Under the pieces are notes generated by a model. It worked only from the letters and a program-made list of their open reading frames with translations. It was not told the DNA's origin and did no database searches. Made by a program: the position numbers and the translations under genes. Below, one piece after another: positions 48,239 to 57,348 of a stretch of DNA of 64,000 bases (the first letter of the stretch is position 1; each line of letters begins with the position of its first letter). Origin of the DNA: Pasteuria penetrans (lineage in GTDB: Bacteria; Bacillota; Bacilli; Thermoactinomycetales; Thermoactinomycetaceae); the NCBI RefSeq assembly GCF_900538055.1, contig NZ_UZAC03000001.1:1612001-1676000 (forward strand), written 5' to 3'.

Positions 48239-49246
48239 TCAGAAGAGAATCAATTTGATATTAACAATTTCACAGATAAGACCACAAAGTGAAAACAACG
48301 TTAAAACACCGAGAATAACCCAAAGTAAGCAATTTTTGGTACCACTACGGGACTGTAACACTCTCTTCCTCTGTGTATTATTATAATAATCAAATATTTC
48401 TAGATAATTGCAGGGAGGTGAGAAAATTAAATGCCTGAAAAAACCAGAAGTAGAACGAATGCTAAGGAAGGGCCTAAAGAAAGCACGGCGCTGGCCTAAG
48501 AGGAGATGAGCCCAGGAAGGTAAAACAGGGTAAAGCGAAAAACAAGAAAAAGAACTACCGGCGCGAAATATCATATCCGAATGAAGAGAAGGGTTTGAAC
48601 CAGCGCCAAAATGAGAAACGAAATGAAGCAAATGTAGGAATAACAAATACCCTAATAGACACATAATGATCCGTCTATTGACAAAACCCACATGAATGCC
48701 TTGCACCCTCAACCAGTGTTCTTCTTGCCAAATTCTCCCTCGTAAAGCCGCCATCCATCCTACTGTGCCTAGTGTCACCAACCATACGGAAGGAAAGGTC
48801 CATAGGGATACACATGTCATAACCAAAAACCATACCCCTCCTCCCCATGAAACCAAGTACCAAGCCCCCCTTCTCCATAAACTATGTTGTACTATAGCAC
48901 GCCGATAATTTTTACGGTTTGTGGACCACTGAATCATCTGTCTAGCAGCTACCTGGGCCCGGGAAAGGAATTCATTATTTTTTTCTTTTTTTATTTCCTT
49001 TTTTAACAAAAAAATAACCATAATAGAAAAACATATATAACCAATGGAACCTATCATCAATGGCATTCCATACTTTGGCAACGCCTGTACCCCTTCTACC
49101 ATGTAGAGTGACACAGAGAAGAAGAGTAAAAAATGAAAGAGAAAGCTAATCCAACCCCAACGCGCCACAACGAATCGTATAGGGTAACAAAGATCTGTAT
49201 CCCTAGGCGGCGGCCCATGCATTGAAGTATACAGCCATTTCTCCAT
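48239..49246 (-). CDS. Polytopic membrane protein, LGQR family, copy 3
   Basis: 335 residues with seven hydrophobic helices: two before an amphipathic loop (RQMIQWSTNRKNYRRAIVQH), two with LRGRIWQEEHWLRVQGIHV after the second, two ending at HLLLGQRRAFFRPF, and a last one (CLLWVILGVLTLFSLCGLI). Intact. It lies downstream of the secreted-protein gene at 49732-50838 on the same strand, with a group II intron piece between. The pairing is repeated at 61-63 kb. It might be an immunity, export or receptor protein for the secreted partner, but the sequence alone does not tell. Confidence 0.7.
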   Translation of the reverse strand: MEKWLYTSMHGPPPRDTDLCYPIRFVVARWGWISFLFHFLLFFSVSLYMVEGVQALPKYGMPLMIGSIGYICFSIMVIFLLKKEIKKEKNNEFLSRAQVAARQMIQWSTNRKNYRRAIVQHSLWRRGAWYLVSWGGGVWFLVMTCVSLWTFPSVWLVTLGTVGWMAALRGRIWQEEHWLRVQGIHVGFVNRRIIMCLLGYLLFLHLLHFVSHFGAGSNPSLHSDMIFRAGSSFSCFSLYPVLPSWAHLLLGQRRAFFRPFLSIRSTSGFFRHLIFSPPCNYLEIFDYYNNTQRKRVLQSRSGTKNCLLWVILGVLTLFSLCGLICEIVNIKLILF

Positions 49247-49379
49247 TCCCGCCCCCCCTAAACTATAGAAATACTTGCTCCTAAATCCCTTAGACCAAAA
49301 TCGGTTCCATTCCCATTCAATTCCCAGTTTCTATCCACCACGATCGACTACTTCGACATTTGCTTTTAAGTAAATCACA

Positions 49380-49709
49380 ACACTAGGGAGAAAATCCATT
49401 TAGGAATATCAAACTCACAATAGTGATGAAACCCCCGTAATAGGGATGTAGCAGGGGATTTGAATTACCCGGCTTGATCCAGCAGCCAACGCACAATCCA
49501 AATTGCGGAGAATCATCGTAAAATGAACCAAACATTAGATCGAAACTCGGACAGATACAGCAAAAAGGGGTACTGCGCCGCAAGGCCACAACATCAGACT
49601 GGCACCCGAATAGGGAAAAATCCTATGGGGCAGTGGGGGTCACATAATGTGACGGTATTTATTTATAGTTACATGAGCTGGATTGGCATTTCAGCCAACC
49701 CAGCTCGAC
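49380..49709 (+). mobile_element. 3' half of a group II intron
   Basis: Follows 22330-22700 in order: AATAGTGATGAAACCCC, ATCCAGCAGCCAACGCACAA, GATCGAAACTCGGACAGATA, AATCCTATGGGGCAG, GGGTCACATAATGTGACGGT and GGCATTTCAGCCAACCCAGC ending in CTCGAC. It ends 23 bases from the secreted-protein gene's stop codon, as does the piece at 46256. Confidence 0.65.
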
Positions 49710-49731
49710 AATTGTTATTTACGGATATCAT

Positions 49732-50838
49732 TCACGAACAAAATCGATCACAAATATAAGTGCTACCTACACCAGTAAGTCCCGCTACACCCACACCAAC
49801 TAAATGACCAAAGGGCCTCGTCACGGGATGGATCCGAGAGACCAGAACGCCAATCCCGTAACCGCCTGCACCCGTGGTAAAGCCGCAGGCATATTCACAA
49901 ACACCCAAGCGCTTAAACCGTCCCCCACTAATCTTACTAGAGTATTTGTGCAAATCGTCAGTACCCCCTTTCTCCAACTCAACCATTGGGGGCGCCGAAG
50001 AATCCATTGAGGTAAAGAGTAACCCCTTCCTCTCACCTGTACCCGTATCCACGATCTCAGTTTCAGAAACAAAAGTAACATCTCCAGGCATTTTTCTCAA
50101 TAGTTCTGCTGAAGCCCCTTCCTTAATCTGAAAGCGAAGCAAACGTGTGTTCTTCTTATTTAGTTTCATCCCTTTATCAGTCAGGAATTCATTTAACTTT
50201 AACATTGGCTCACGTCCGACTTTTTCCTCCCAAGAACCAACTGAACGCGATGGTAATTCCTCAGGGGTTACCGCCTTCACCTCCAACTCCTGTTGTAATT
50301 TCGTTAGTTTTTCTTCCCATGAGTCGTTACTGCGATGCGTTGCCTCATTTAACAATCCCCGCTCTTTGTTCGTGGATGGCACACTCCCTGATTTTCCTTC
50401 CTCCCCTGAATTACCCACACCAGAAGCCTGCTTTCCTACTTCCTCAGGAAGCACACCCCCCGATTTTCCTTCCTCCTCTGAATCACCCGCACCAAGAGGA
50501 GCCTGCTTTCCCACTTCCCCAGGGAGCATACCCTCTGATTTTCCTTCCTCCCCTGAATCACCCACACCAGAAGCCTGCTTTCCCACTTCCCCAGGGAGCA
50601 TACCCCCTGATTTTCCTTCCTCCCCTGAATCACCCACACCAGAAACCTGCTTTCCTACTTCCTCAGGGAGCATACCCCCTGATTTTATCCCCCCTTCTGA
50701 ATCGCCAACACTAGAGAAGCCTGCCTTCTTAATTTTCCCCTCTTCCGCTGTTGAAGAGTGGACTGGGAGTGATGCAACAACGACCCCGGATAACATCAGG
50801 TAGATAGCTGACTTCGTCATTTTTTTGAATTTTCCCAT
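49732..50838 (-). CDS. Secreted protein with 24-residue repeats and Cys-bracketed tail
   Basis: 368 residues. Signal peptide 1-31 (cleavage near SSTA), then about five repeats of a 24-residue unit (SGVGDSGEEGKSGGMLPGEV, GKQA), then a helical middle (ATHRSNDSWEEKLTKLQQEL) and a tail: ISGGRFKRLGVCEYACGFT, Gly-rich run, SRIHPVTRPFGHL, Gly-rich run, STYICDRFCS. The tail has two Cys pairs around a PVTR core and could be a processed peptide after the GG. AGGAG lies ten bases before the ATG. Related tails are at 46279 and 62392. No known family; bacteriocin precursor or surface protein are both possible. Confidence 0.7.
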   Translation of the reverse strand: MGKFKKMTKSAIYLMLSGVVVASLPVHSSTAEEGKIKKAGFSSVGDSEGGIKSGGMLPEEVGKQVSGVGDSGEEGKSGGMLPGEVGKQASGVGDSGEEGKSEGMLPGEVGKQAPLGAGDSEEEGKSGGVLPEEVGKQASGVGNSGEEGKSGSVPSTNKERGLLNEATHRSNDSWEEKLTKLQQELEVKAVTPEELPSRSVGSWEEKVGREPMLKLNEFLTDKGMKLNKKNTRLLRFQIKEGASAELLRKMPGDVTFVSETEIVDTGTGERKGLLFTSMDSSAPPMVELEKGGTDDLHKYSSKISGGRFKRLGVCEYACGFTTGAGGYGIGVLVSRIHPVTRPFGHLVGVGVAGLTGVGSTYICDRFCS

Positions 50839-51187
50839 ATTATTAAAACAACTCCTACTTTGATTTTTTTATATTATTTTTGGGATAACTAAAAACGAAA
50901 ACATCTGGAACAAGTAGCAACATAACATATGCTGTCATTTTCTCCGGGACCGTGCAATTTCTTGTGGGGAATGCCCTATCTATGAATCTAGTCTCACCTT
51001 TTCGTAAAGCAATTGAGTAACATAATAACATTTTGTTATGACACTGTTCCTGTTTTGATATCCACGGCGGATTTATCTTATTTCATATGAATTTTTATAA
51101 AATTTTTACTAGGTCCTTGCGCGGAAGACGAACATTGTGTTGTAGTAAGATCCATCCTGTTTATGGTACGTACAAAAACAACAAAAA

Positions 51188-51214
51188 ATCCGTAATGTTG
51201 TCAACATTACGGAT
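51188..51214. promoter_or_regulatory. 27-bp palindrome upstream of the large transposase
   Basis: ATCCGTAATGTTG and CAACATTACGGAT flank a single T. It lies 180 bases before the transposase start within the element. It could be an operator or a hairpin that limits read-through into the transposase. Confidence 0.5.
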
Positions 51215-51394
51215 AAGATGGAACAAGGTTCCATTACCATGGACAAAGCGATCTGATCAACAAATAGGGCACGATCGCACGATCTGCAGTGAAAAAGAAT
51301 GAAGCGTTATTATGTAAAAAGGGGATGACTCATGCCCCCTACCTCTGATAGAATATTGATCATCAACAAACAATAAACTCAGAGGAGGGAAAAC

Positions 51395-53470
51395 ATGAGC
51401 ATCCACACCCATAATACAACATTATCAGGAAAAATCAATATCCAAAAAGAAGAGTCATGGATAGCTAGAAATTCGATGAAGATAGGCGACCGGTCCATTG
51501 ACTCCCCGTATTGTGGAAAAACACTGAAAAGTACGTGTCCCTTCTGTCATAGCCATAATGTCTTACTAGATGAGAAACTGATTCTAACCGATAGGACCAT
51601 AATGGCAATAGCAAACGAAAAGCTGGCCCTAGCCAACGAGACAATGGCAATGGCAAACGAGAAGCTGGCCCTAGCCAACGAGACAATGGCAATGGCAAAC
51701 GAGAAGCTGGCCCTAGCCAACAAGGCAACGGCAATGGAAGCAGGGAATAAGGACACAAAATGGTCTGCGGTAGCCGGTGAGATTGGGAAATTACATAGTA
51801 CGAATCCGTCCCCTGCCCCCCAAGAAACGGAACCCAACCCACTGATCGGGGATTCTCCATCCATAACTTTGCGTGACGGAAAAGATAAAGGTCCAGGGAA
51901 TGCACGATCCGAAGGGGATGGATATCATCAATTGCACGATCCAAAAACTCGGGATCGATTCTTACGTGCTCAACGTTTTTTCGATGATCTCAAGGAGGGA
52001 ATTACCTCATGGGGTCCCAAGGAGTGGGAGGAATCTAGGCATCTGATTGAGAAACTGCTATTATTGTGTTGTCCATCGAACCACAAGGAAAAGACGAAGG
52101 ATTCCCTTCCCCTGGACGATATTACTAGCCTCATGTTCCATCACGACGGTGGTAGTATTTTGGTGCGGGCGCTGATTGGATTGTTAAAAAACGCATGGAT
52201 CCCAGAGATAGACCCTCTAACCGACCCAAAGAATTGGAAACCCGTTGTCGAGGACCTATGTAACTTACGCATGCGTGTAGATCGAACCCTCCATTGTCTG
52301 AAATATCCCCAGGATGAGGGGAATGGGGTCTATCATCGCGGATATAGCACACTGTTTGGGGAACTAGATCTAGAGGTTCCTAGGACAAGATGGGAATTTT
52401 CACCGTACTCGTTACCACGTTATCAGAGTGCAAAGAATACCCTCAAAGATTTCGTTTATCGTCTTTATCTTCCGGGCCTCTCCTTGCGAAAAATTAGTAA
52501 ACTATTGGAGGAAGGATTCAACCTTCGGACGCCCCCTGAAACGCTTTCGCAGTGGTTGCAACCTTATTACAACGATGCTATACAATATTTCGAAAGGGAT
52601 CTGAGCACGACAGTATATACAGCCATAGGTATGGATACCCTCTTTGTTCCCATTCGGGAGGAGGGTCGTTATGTTTCGAAGGCGATCGCAGTCAGCACGG
52701 GTATCACGGCGGAGGGGAGGCGGGATATAATAGGGATCACCCCCTCGCCTGATGAGAATGTGGAATCCTATGATCAGCATATAGGGAAACTAAAGGAACG
52801 GGGCCTGAATGTCAACGATATACGTATCGTTACCACAGATGGGCATAGGGCTTTTCCCTTAGTTGTACGCAAGCATTTTCCTCACCATACGGTTCACCAA
52901 CGATGTTACGTTCACGCGATTCGTAACATCATGAATGCAGCTCCTAAAAGTATGAAGAAGGAAATGGCTAAGGATGCTTCTTACGTCTTACGGTCTGGGG
53001 ATATGGGACAGGCACTAGAACGGTGGTCTGAGTGTGCAGGGAAGTATCGGTTTGGAAATAAGGCGACGTGCGAAGCATGGGAAAGGCTCAGTCCTAAAAA
53101 AATCTCCCTGAGCTTACAAGCGGCATCCATAACCCAAAATCCCATACTTCTGCCCTATATACTGTCCACGAACTACACGGAATCTCTGAATGCTTTGTTT
53201 CGTGAGAGAACGAATAGCAAAAAAGGTGGATTCGTTGGTCTTGAGGTAGCGATGAAGGAATTGATGCTTACCGCTTTCTATTGGGTGGGGAAACAAAAAG
53301 AAAACCCCAACCCATTGCCTGTCGAGGATCTTCTTTCGATCCCTGCTGACTACGAGTCCGAAATTTCGAACGGAGAACCTCTCCCCACCACGGCTTATGA
53401 CTTTCATCCCCTCTTATGCACGGAACAAGGGCAGGGTTGTATGGACGATGTCCATACCCTTGATTTCTAG
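51395..53470 (+). CDS. Large mutator-type transposase (691 aa) with repeat-bearing N-terminus
   Basis: The C-terminal 400 residues are a mutator/IS256-type DDE domain: GMDTLFVPIREEGRYVSKAI with the first Asp, VTTDGHRAFPLVVRKHFP with the second, HQRCYVHAIRNI, and NYTESLNALFRERT with the Glu. The first 200 residues are unusual: a Cx2C-like STCPFCHSHN, then three tandem copies of a 14-residue unit (ALANETMAMANEKL), then a Pro/Asp-rich linker. GAGGAGGG stands six bases before the ATG. IS256 transposases are usually about 400 residues, so this is a fusion or extended type. Intact. Confidence 0.85.
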   Translation: MSIHTHNTTLSGKINIQKEESWIARNSMKIGDRSIDSPYCGKTLKSTCPFCHSHNVLLDEKLILTDRTIMAIANEKLALANETMAMANEKLALANETMAMANEKLALANKATAMEAGNKDTKWSAVAGEIGKLHSTNPSPAPQETEPNPLIGDSPSITLRDGKDKGPGNARSEGDGYHQLHDPKTRDRFLRAQRFFDDLKEGITSWGPKEWEESRHLIEKLLLLCCPSNHKEKTKDSLPLDDITSLMFHHDGGSILVRALIGLLKNAWIPEIDPLTDPKNWKPVVEDLCNLRMRVDRTLHCLKYPQDEGNGVYHRGYSTLFGELDLEVPRTRWEFSPYSLPRYQSAKNTLKDFVYRLYLPGLSLRKISKLLEEGFNLRTPPETLSQWLQPYYNDAIQYFERDLSTTVYTAIGMDTLFVPIREEGRYVSKAIAVSTGITAEGRRDIIGITPSPDENVESYDQHIGKLKERGLNVNDIRIVTTDGHRAFPLVVRKHFPHHTVHQRCYVHAIRNIMNAAPKSMKKEMAKDASYVLRSGDMGQALERWSECAGKYRFGNKATCEAWERLSPKKISLSLQAASITQNPILLPYILSTNYTESLNALFRERTNSKKGGFVGLEVAMKELMLTAFYWVGKQKENPNPLPVEDLLSIPADYESEISNGEPLPTTAYDFHPLLCTEQGQGCMDDVHTLDF
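51601..51735 (+). repeat. 42-bp tandem repeats in the transposase gene
   Basis: About three copies of a 42-base unit (AATGGCAAACGAGAAGCTGG, then CCCTAGCCAACGAGACAATGGC) encode the 14-residue repeats. Copies are almost identical, so the array is young or kept uniform. Confidence 0.85.
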
Positions 53471-53895
53471 CTAGCACCTTTCGGGGAAAATCCGTCTAAG
53501 GCGCCACGACGGTTTTTCCCCGGGAAACTCCCTCCATCCGACGAGTTCTTCCACGGAACGGAGGTACCATATTCCTTCTCAAGAATCCCACCGCCTAGTT
53601 CTGGGGGTAACCTATGTGGTACAATCCTTCCAGCATCAGACTGGGTATCCGCCGCCCATCTCAATATCCATTATACCCCTAAATCTCGCAACGGTCTGTC
53701 CAGCCCATCATTTTCTGAATTTACAATAAATTAGTGATTAAAGGAAACACCTTATAAATATAAGATAAATCCGCCGTGGATATCAAAACAGGAACAGTGT
53801 CATAACAAAATGTTATTATGTTACTCAATTGCTTTACGAAAAGGTGAGACTAGATTCATAGATAGGGCATTCCCCACAAGAAATTGCACGGTCCC

Positions 53896-54388
53896 GTCGC
53901 GCCAACATAGGATACCATTGAGCTAACAGAGCTGTATTCCCATTCTGCTTCAACTGCTGCAATCCACCCTGCGGAATACGAAGATGGTAATCCATGTCCA
54001 AAGTCAGCGCTGTACCCACGGCACGCCGTGGTAAATCCACCTTCATCACGGTTTCATCTCGCCACAATTTTGCTGAGACCTCTTGACCATTTACTTTTAC
54101 GTTTTGGACGCTCAAAAAACCCGGTTTTTCAGGATGTGATTCCTTATCGACCGCCCAATTGTGATGGAAAGCATTAGGATAAAGTCGAAAAAAAACTTCC
54201 TCACCCTTAGCCTCGGGAAGATCCGACGGGATTTCAACCCGCATATGTCCGGTTACATCACGTTGCTGTGGAGAATAAGTGGCCGAAATTTGATACACCG
54301 GACGAGAAGAATGATCCCCCCTATTTTCAAAAACCCTACTTGTGTAGGCATGGGAATCAAAATAACATCCGGGATCTAACAGAATACC
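53896..54388 (-). pseudogene. M1-type metallopeptidase N-terminal fragment between two IS ends
   Basis: GILLDPGCYFDSHAYTS, YQISATYSPQQRDVTGHMRV, FRLYPNAFHHNWAVD and ALLAQWYPMLARRD resemble the N-terminal beta domain of gluzincin (M1) aminopeptidases, just before the catalytic domain. The frame is cut on one side by the large IS256-like element (53895) and on the other by the ISL3-like element (54389). A few more codons may lie at 57776-57785. The HExxH catalytic region is absent, so it is dead. Confidence 0.7.
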
Positions 54389-54633
54389 GGGTCTCCGCTG
54401 TTCATAGCGGGTAGATGAATGGCGACTCTTTAGCATGGATTTTTTTATAGGAATCGGGTGGGCGGTGACGTATTAGAAAACGAATAAGATGCTTGCTAGG
54501 GAGCACCTATCCGATGACTGTAAAATTAAGGATCATGGTCCCCTAGTTTGATAGTTATTAAGAAAACAACAAAAAAATTAGGTCATTAGCCCCTCTTCTG
54601 CTATAATGCTCCATAGAGAACCCTCAAATTCCT

Positions 54634-55095
54634 ATGGAAAAGCAGGTGTTAGAGCTAATGACCTACCCCCACTCTATCACAAATCCCCTTGGCAGTATAG
54701 ACAGCGTAATATCTTATGTTGAAGTCGGTTTATCGGACGTACCCAAACACTGTGGACGCATTTTCCAGAGTAGGGTTCGGGACCTTTCCGAGGTTCTTCT
54801 GAACATGAACCCCAACAAGGATTTGGATCCCGAGTCTGTCGTAGAGAGCATTCAATTTTTGTCTGCTAACAAAAATAAATTACAAACCACCTATTGGGCC
54901 AAGGATTTTATAACCACAAAGATATTGCTTGAAGCGGTGATTGGGAAGTTACGGAACCTTGGCTTTAATGATATAGATATTTTTGAGTGGATAGCCAGAA
55001 CACTCAAGGAGGCTCTAGAGGAGGCAGAACCTTCACAAGGATGTGTCATTGGGAACTACTACCTGTGGTTGATGGACCGGATGTGGATTCCATAA
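54634..55095 (+). CDS. N-terminal part of the ISL3-like transposase frame
   Basis: 153 codons from an ATG, ending in TAA. The next frame continues in the same phase directly after the stop (QFGYLPKTEEGFIDYLKQSL), so this is most likely the N-terminal region of one protein of about 905 residues, cut by a nonsense mutation, or an element that relies on read-through. The segment is helical (EVLLNMNPNKDLDPESVVES) with no known motif. No good ribosome site is visible before the ATG. Confidence 0.55.
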   Translation: MEKQVLELMTYPHSITNPLGSIDSVISYVEVGLSDVPKHCGRIFQSRVRDLSEVLLNMNPNKDLDPESVVESIQFLSANKNKLQTTYWAKDFITTKILLEAVIGKLRNLGFNDIDIFEWIARTLKEALEEAEPSQGCVIGNYYLWLMDRMWIP

Positions 55096-55152
55096 CAGTT
55101 TGGGTATCTTCCTAAGACAGAGGAGGGCTTTATCGACTATCTGAAACAAAGC

Positions 55153-57348
55153 TTGTCCCTCATGCAGCTATGGGGAATACCTTGTACAGAAGCAGTCCGT
55201 GTCGTTGTCCTAAAAATACAAAGGATCCCCAGTCAATACAATCTGCCCTTGACAAGCGCCTATGCCTGGTTGAAAACGGAGGGTTATCAGGACGTACTGG
55301 ATGGTATAACTATGCCTAAGGATCAATCTATCGAAGAAACGGAAAAGACTACTGTATCTATTTTTCTAGATCCGGATCATGTGAAAAATTTGAAGGATGC
55401 GGTAGCAATAAGGGAGTTCAATCACAATATGCCAAAACCCGTCCTTTCACCCCCCGCTCATGGGATACCCGAAGTAAAGGTGGTAGGCTTGGTGGCAGCA
55501 CATCTCCCAGAAAAGTACGGACCTGTTGGGGAGAGGGTGTCGCTGACCATACTTGAATCTCGCGCAAAACAACCCTCACCTGAAACAAAATGTGCTGCCT
55601 GCGGGTGTTGCTTGGTAAAAACGGGATACTGGGTAAACAAAGCCGGTTTTCAGGATAAACCCCGAATTATAAAACACGGAATCATCAATGACTGGGTTTG
55701 TTTATCGATTATGCGTACACAGAGATGGGAGTGCCCGTTGTGCGGGAAAGACGTTACCCATGTGTATTCCATAATTGAACCTAAGAACACGTACACAAAG
55801 GCATGTAAAAAATCAGTTGCTGATATGGCAAGCGTTTCGACAGCAAAAGCTTCCGCAGGGTATCATGGGATTCCAGAGAAGACGGCTTATGGTATGTTAT
55901 TTGAGGGGGCCCTTCCTAAACAAGGACAGGAGCTAGAAGCGGAGGCCTTGAAAAGATACAAAAACCGGGAGGTCAGTCCAGAAAAGATGCAGGAGATTTT
56001 GCATTGGATTATCGAGACATGGAACAAAAATATAGTAAAATCAACAGATCTTGATAAAATTGATAGTTCGGACGAACTCCCGCTGTTCGGACGAACTCCC
56101 GCTGTTCGGACGAACTCCCGCTGTTCGGACGAACTCCCGCTGATGGATCCAAGTCAGAAAAATACCATTATGTACGATGGAGAAGGAAGGGGTGTAGTGT
56201 TATCCCCTCAGGAACTGAAACGGCTCCGTGCCCTGTGTACATATGGTATCGTTTGCATCGATGATACCGCCGTACGTAAAGGAAATGAGTATGTAACCCT
56301 CTTTCATGATCCAATTCATAAGACTGTATTGGCCGTGATCAAGGGGAGAAGTCAAGAAGAACTCGAAAAGAATATCAAGGAGTTCCACCCGGAATTGCTT
56401 GAGCTGAAACCAGCTGCCGTTATTATTGATCGCGCTAGGTCCTATCGTAATTTCATAGAAAAAAACTATTGTGATGCGGTGATCATCCATGACAGATTCC
56501 ATATTGTTATGAACATAAGGGATCATGCCCTGCATCCAATGGTAACGGGCTTTTTCAAAAATAAAAAATTCGTTGATTCTGTTGATCAAATGCTTCTGGA
56601 TTTGCTTCAAAAAAGCCTTTATAAGCAACTTACACCCCAGGATGAACTGGCACTGCAGGAGCTACTCAAATACTTTCCTGACCTCAAACTCCAATACGAG
56701 AAAATAGAGAAAACCCGCTCCCGTTTTCGGAAACAGTATGAACAATCTAAGCTATCTAGGGATGATGTTGATGAATGCATATCATATATTATCGATATGT
56801 ATGAAAACCTAATATCAGAATACAAAAATATGCCTAAAAACAAGAAAAAGAATTGTTTTTTAAAAATAAAGCAGGCAATCCGCGGGGCCTTGAAGAACCG
56901 TTATTGGGAAACCATGGATTCACAGGTGAGAGCCTTCATAAAAAGGGTTTTTGAGTATACTTCCTCTTGGTCCCATTTGGAGAAAGCTTATGGGTTTGTA
57001 ACTGCACTGGGGCATTGGTATGACAATGAGTTCCATACGATCCAGGAGGCTCGGGACGCCCTGCGTGCCCTGATTGAAGCAGGACTACAATCCCGGTGTG
57101 TGGGCATTCAAAACGCGGCAAAAAGCTTAGAATCCGGCGAGGATTATATCGCCAATTACCACCTCTGTAGAATGACCAATGGCGTTGCAGAGGGTAGAAA
57201 TTGTTTCGTCAAGTCCATCATGCGCCGATATTTCGGGATTAAGAATGATAAAAATTACAAAAATCTAGTGATTGTGTTATCCAACCGTCCTCGCACCCAA
57301 ACCGAGTACAAACCTCGATATTCCCGTGTTAGATCCTGGGCCTCATAA
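55153..57348 (+). CDS. ISL3-like transposase
   Basis: 731 codons from the first ATG after the in-frame stop. A zinc-finger-like region (CAACGCCLVKTGYW ... WECPLCGKDVTH) precedes the ISL3-type catalytic domain: IDDTAVRKGNEYVTLFHDP (Asp), VIIDRARSYRNFIEKN and VIIHDRFHIVMNIRDH (Asp), and TNGVAEGRNCFVKSIMRRYF (Glu) at the end, with helical insertions between. Usual ISL3 proteins have about 430 residues, so this one is much enlarged. A 19-bp repeat array inserts SDELPLFGRTPAVRTNSRC between finger and catalytic regions. Without the first frame it may be inactive. Confidence 0.8.
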   Translation: MSLMQLWGIPCTEAVRVVVLKIQRIPSQYNLPLTSAYAWLKTEGYQDVLDGITMPKDQSIEETEKTTVSIFLDPDHVKNLKDAVAIREFNHNMPKPVLSPPAHGIPEVKVVGLVAAHLPEKYGPVGERVSLTILESRAKQPSPETKCAACGCCLVKTGYWVNKAGFQDKPRIIKHGIINDWVCLSIMRTQRWECPLCGKDVTHVYSIIEPKNTYTKACKKSVADMASVSTAKASAGYHGIPEKTAYGMLFEGALPKQGQELEAEALKRYKNREVSPEKMQEILHWIIETWNKNIVKSTDLDKIDSSDELPLFGRTPAVRTNSRCSDELPLMDPSQKNTIMYDGEGRGVVLSPQELKRLRALCTYGIVCIDDTAVRKGNEYVTLFHDPIHKTVLAVIKGRSQEELEKNIKEFHPELLELKPAAVIIDRARSYRNFIEKNYCDAVIIHDRFHIVMNIRDHALHPMVTGFFKNKKFVDSVDQMLLDLLQKSLYKQLTPQDELALQELLKYFPDLKLQYEKIEKTRSRFRKQYEQSKLSRDDVDECISYIIDMYENLISEYKNMPKNKKKNCFLKIKQAIRGALKNRYWETMDSQVRAFIKRVFEYTSSWSHLEKAYGFVTALGHWYDNEFHTIQEARDALRALIEAGLQSRCVGIQNAAKSLESGEDYIANYHLCRMTNGVAEGRNCFVKSIMRRYFGIKNDKNYKNLVIVLSNRPRTQTEYKPRYSRVRSWAS
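56066..56141 (+). repeat. Four perfect 19-bp tandem repeats in the transposase gene
   Basis: GTTCGGACGAACTCCCGCT occurs four times head to tail. Three extra units add 57 bases, 19 codons, so the reading frame is kept, and each unit is read in a different phase. Perfect identity points to recent expansion. Confidence 0.95.

Larger units (their letters stand above)
50946..53895 (+). mobile_element. Large IS256/MULE-like element with 135-bp terminal repeats
   Basis: 2950 bp. The ends (50946-51080 and 53761-53895) are inverted repeats of about 135 bases, identical by eye, starting GGGACCGTGCAATTTCTTGT. It carries one very long transposase. No target duplication is visible. The right end lies in an M1-peptidase-like gene. 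A single 118-bp copy of the end lies at 57786-57903. Such long inverted ends are unusual for bacterial IS256 elements and recall eukaryotic MULEs. Confidence 0.85.

Noticed and set aside
50145-50803. Plus-strand frames of 189 and 218 codons opposite the secreted repeat protein
   Set aside because: They are antisense shadows created by the repeat array; the minus frame has signal peptide, ribosome site and homologues.
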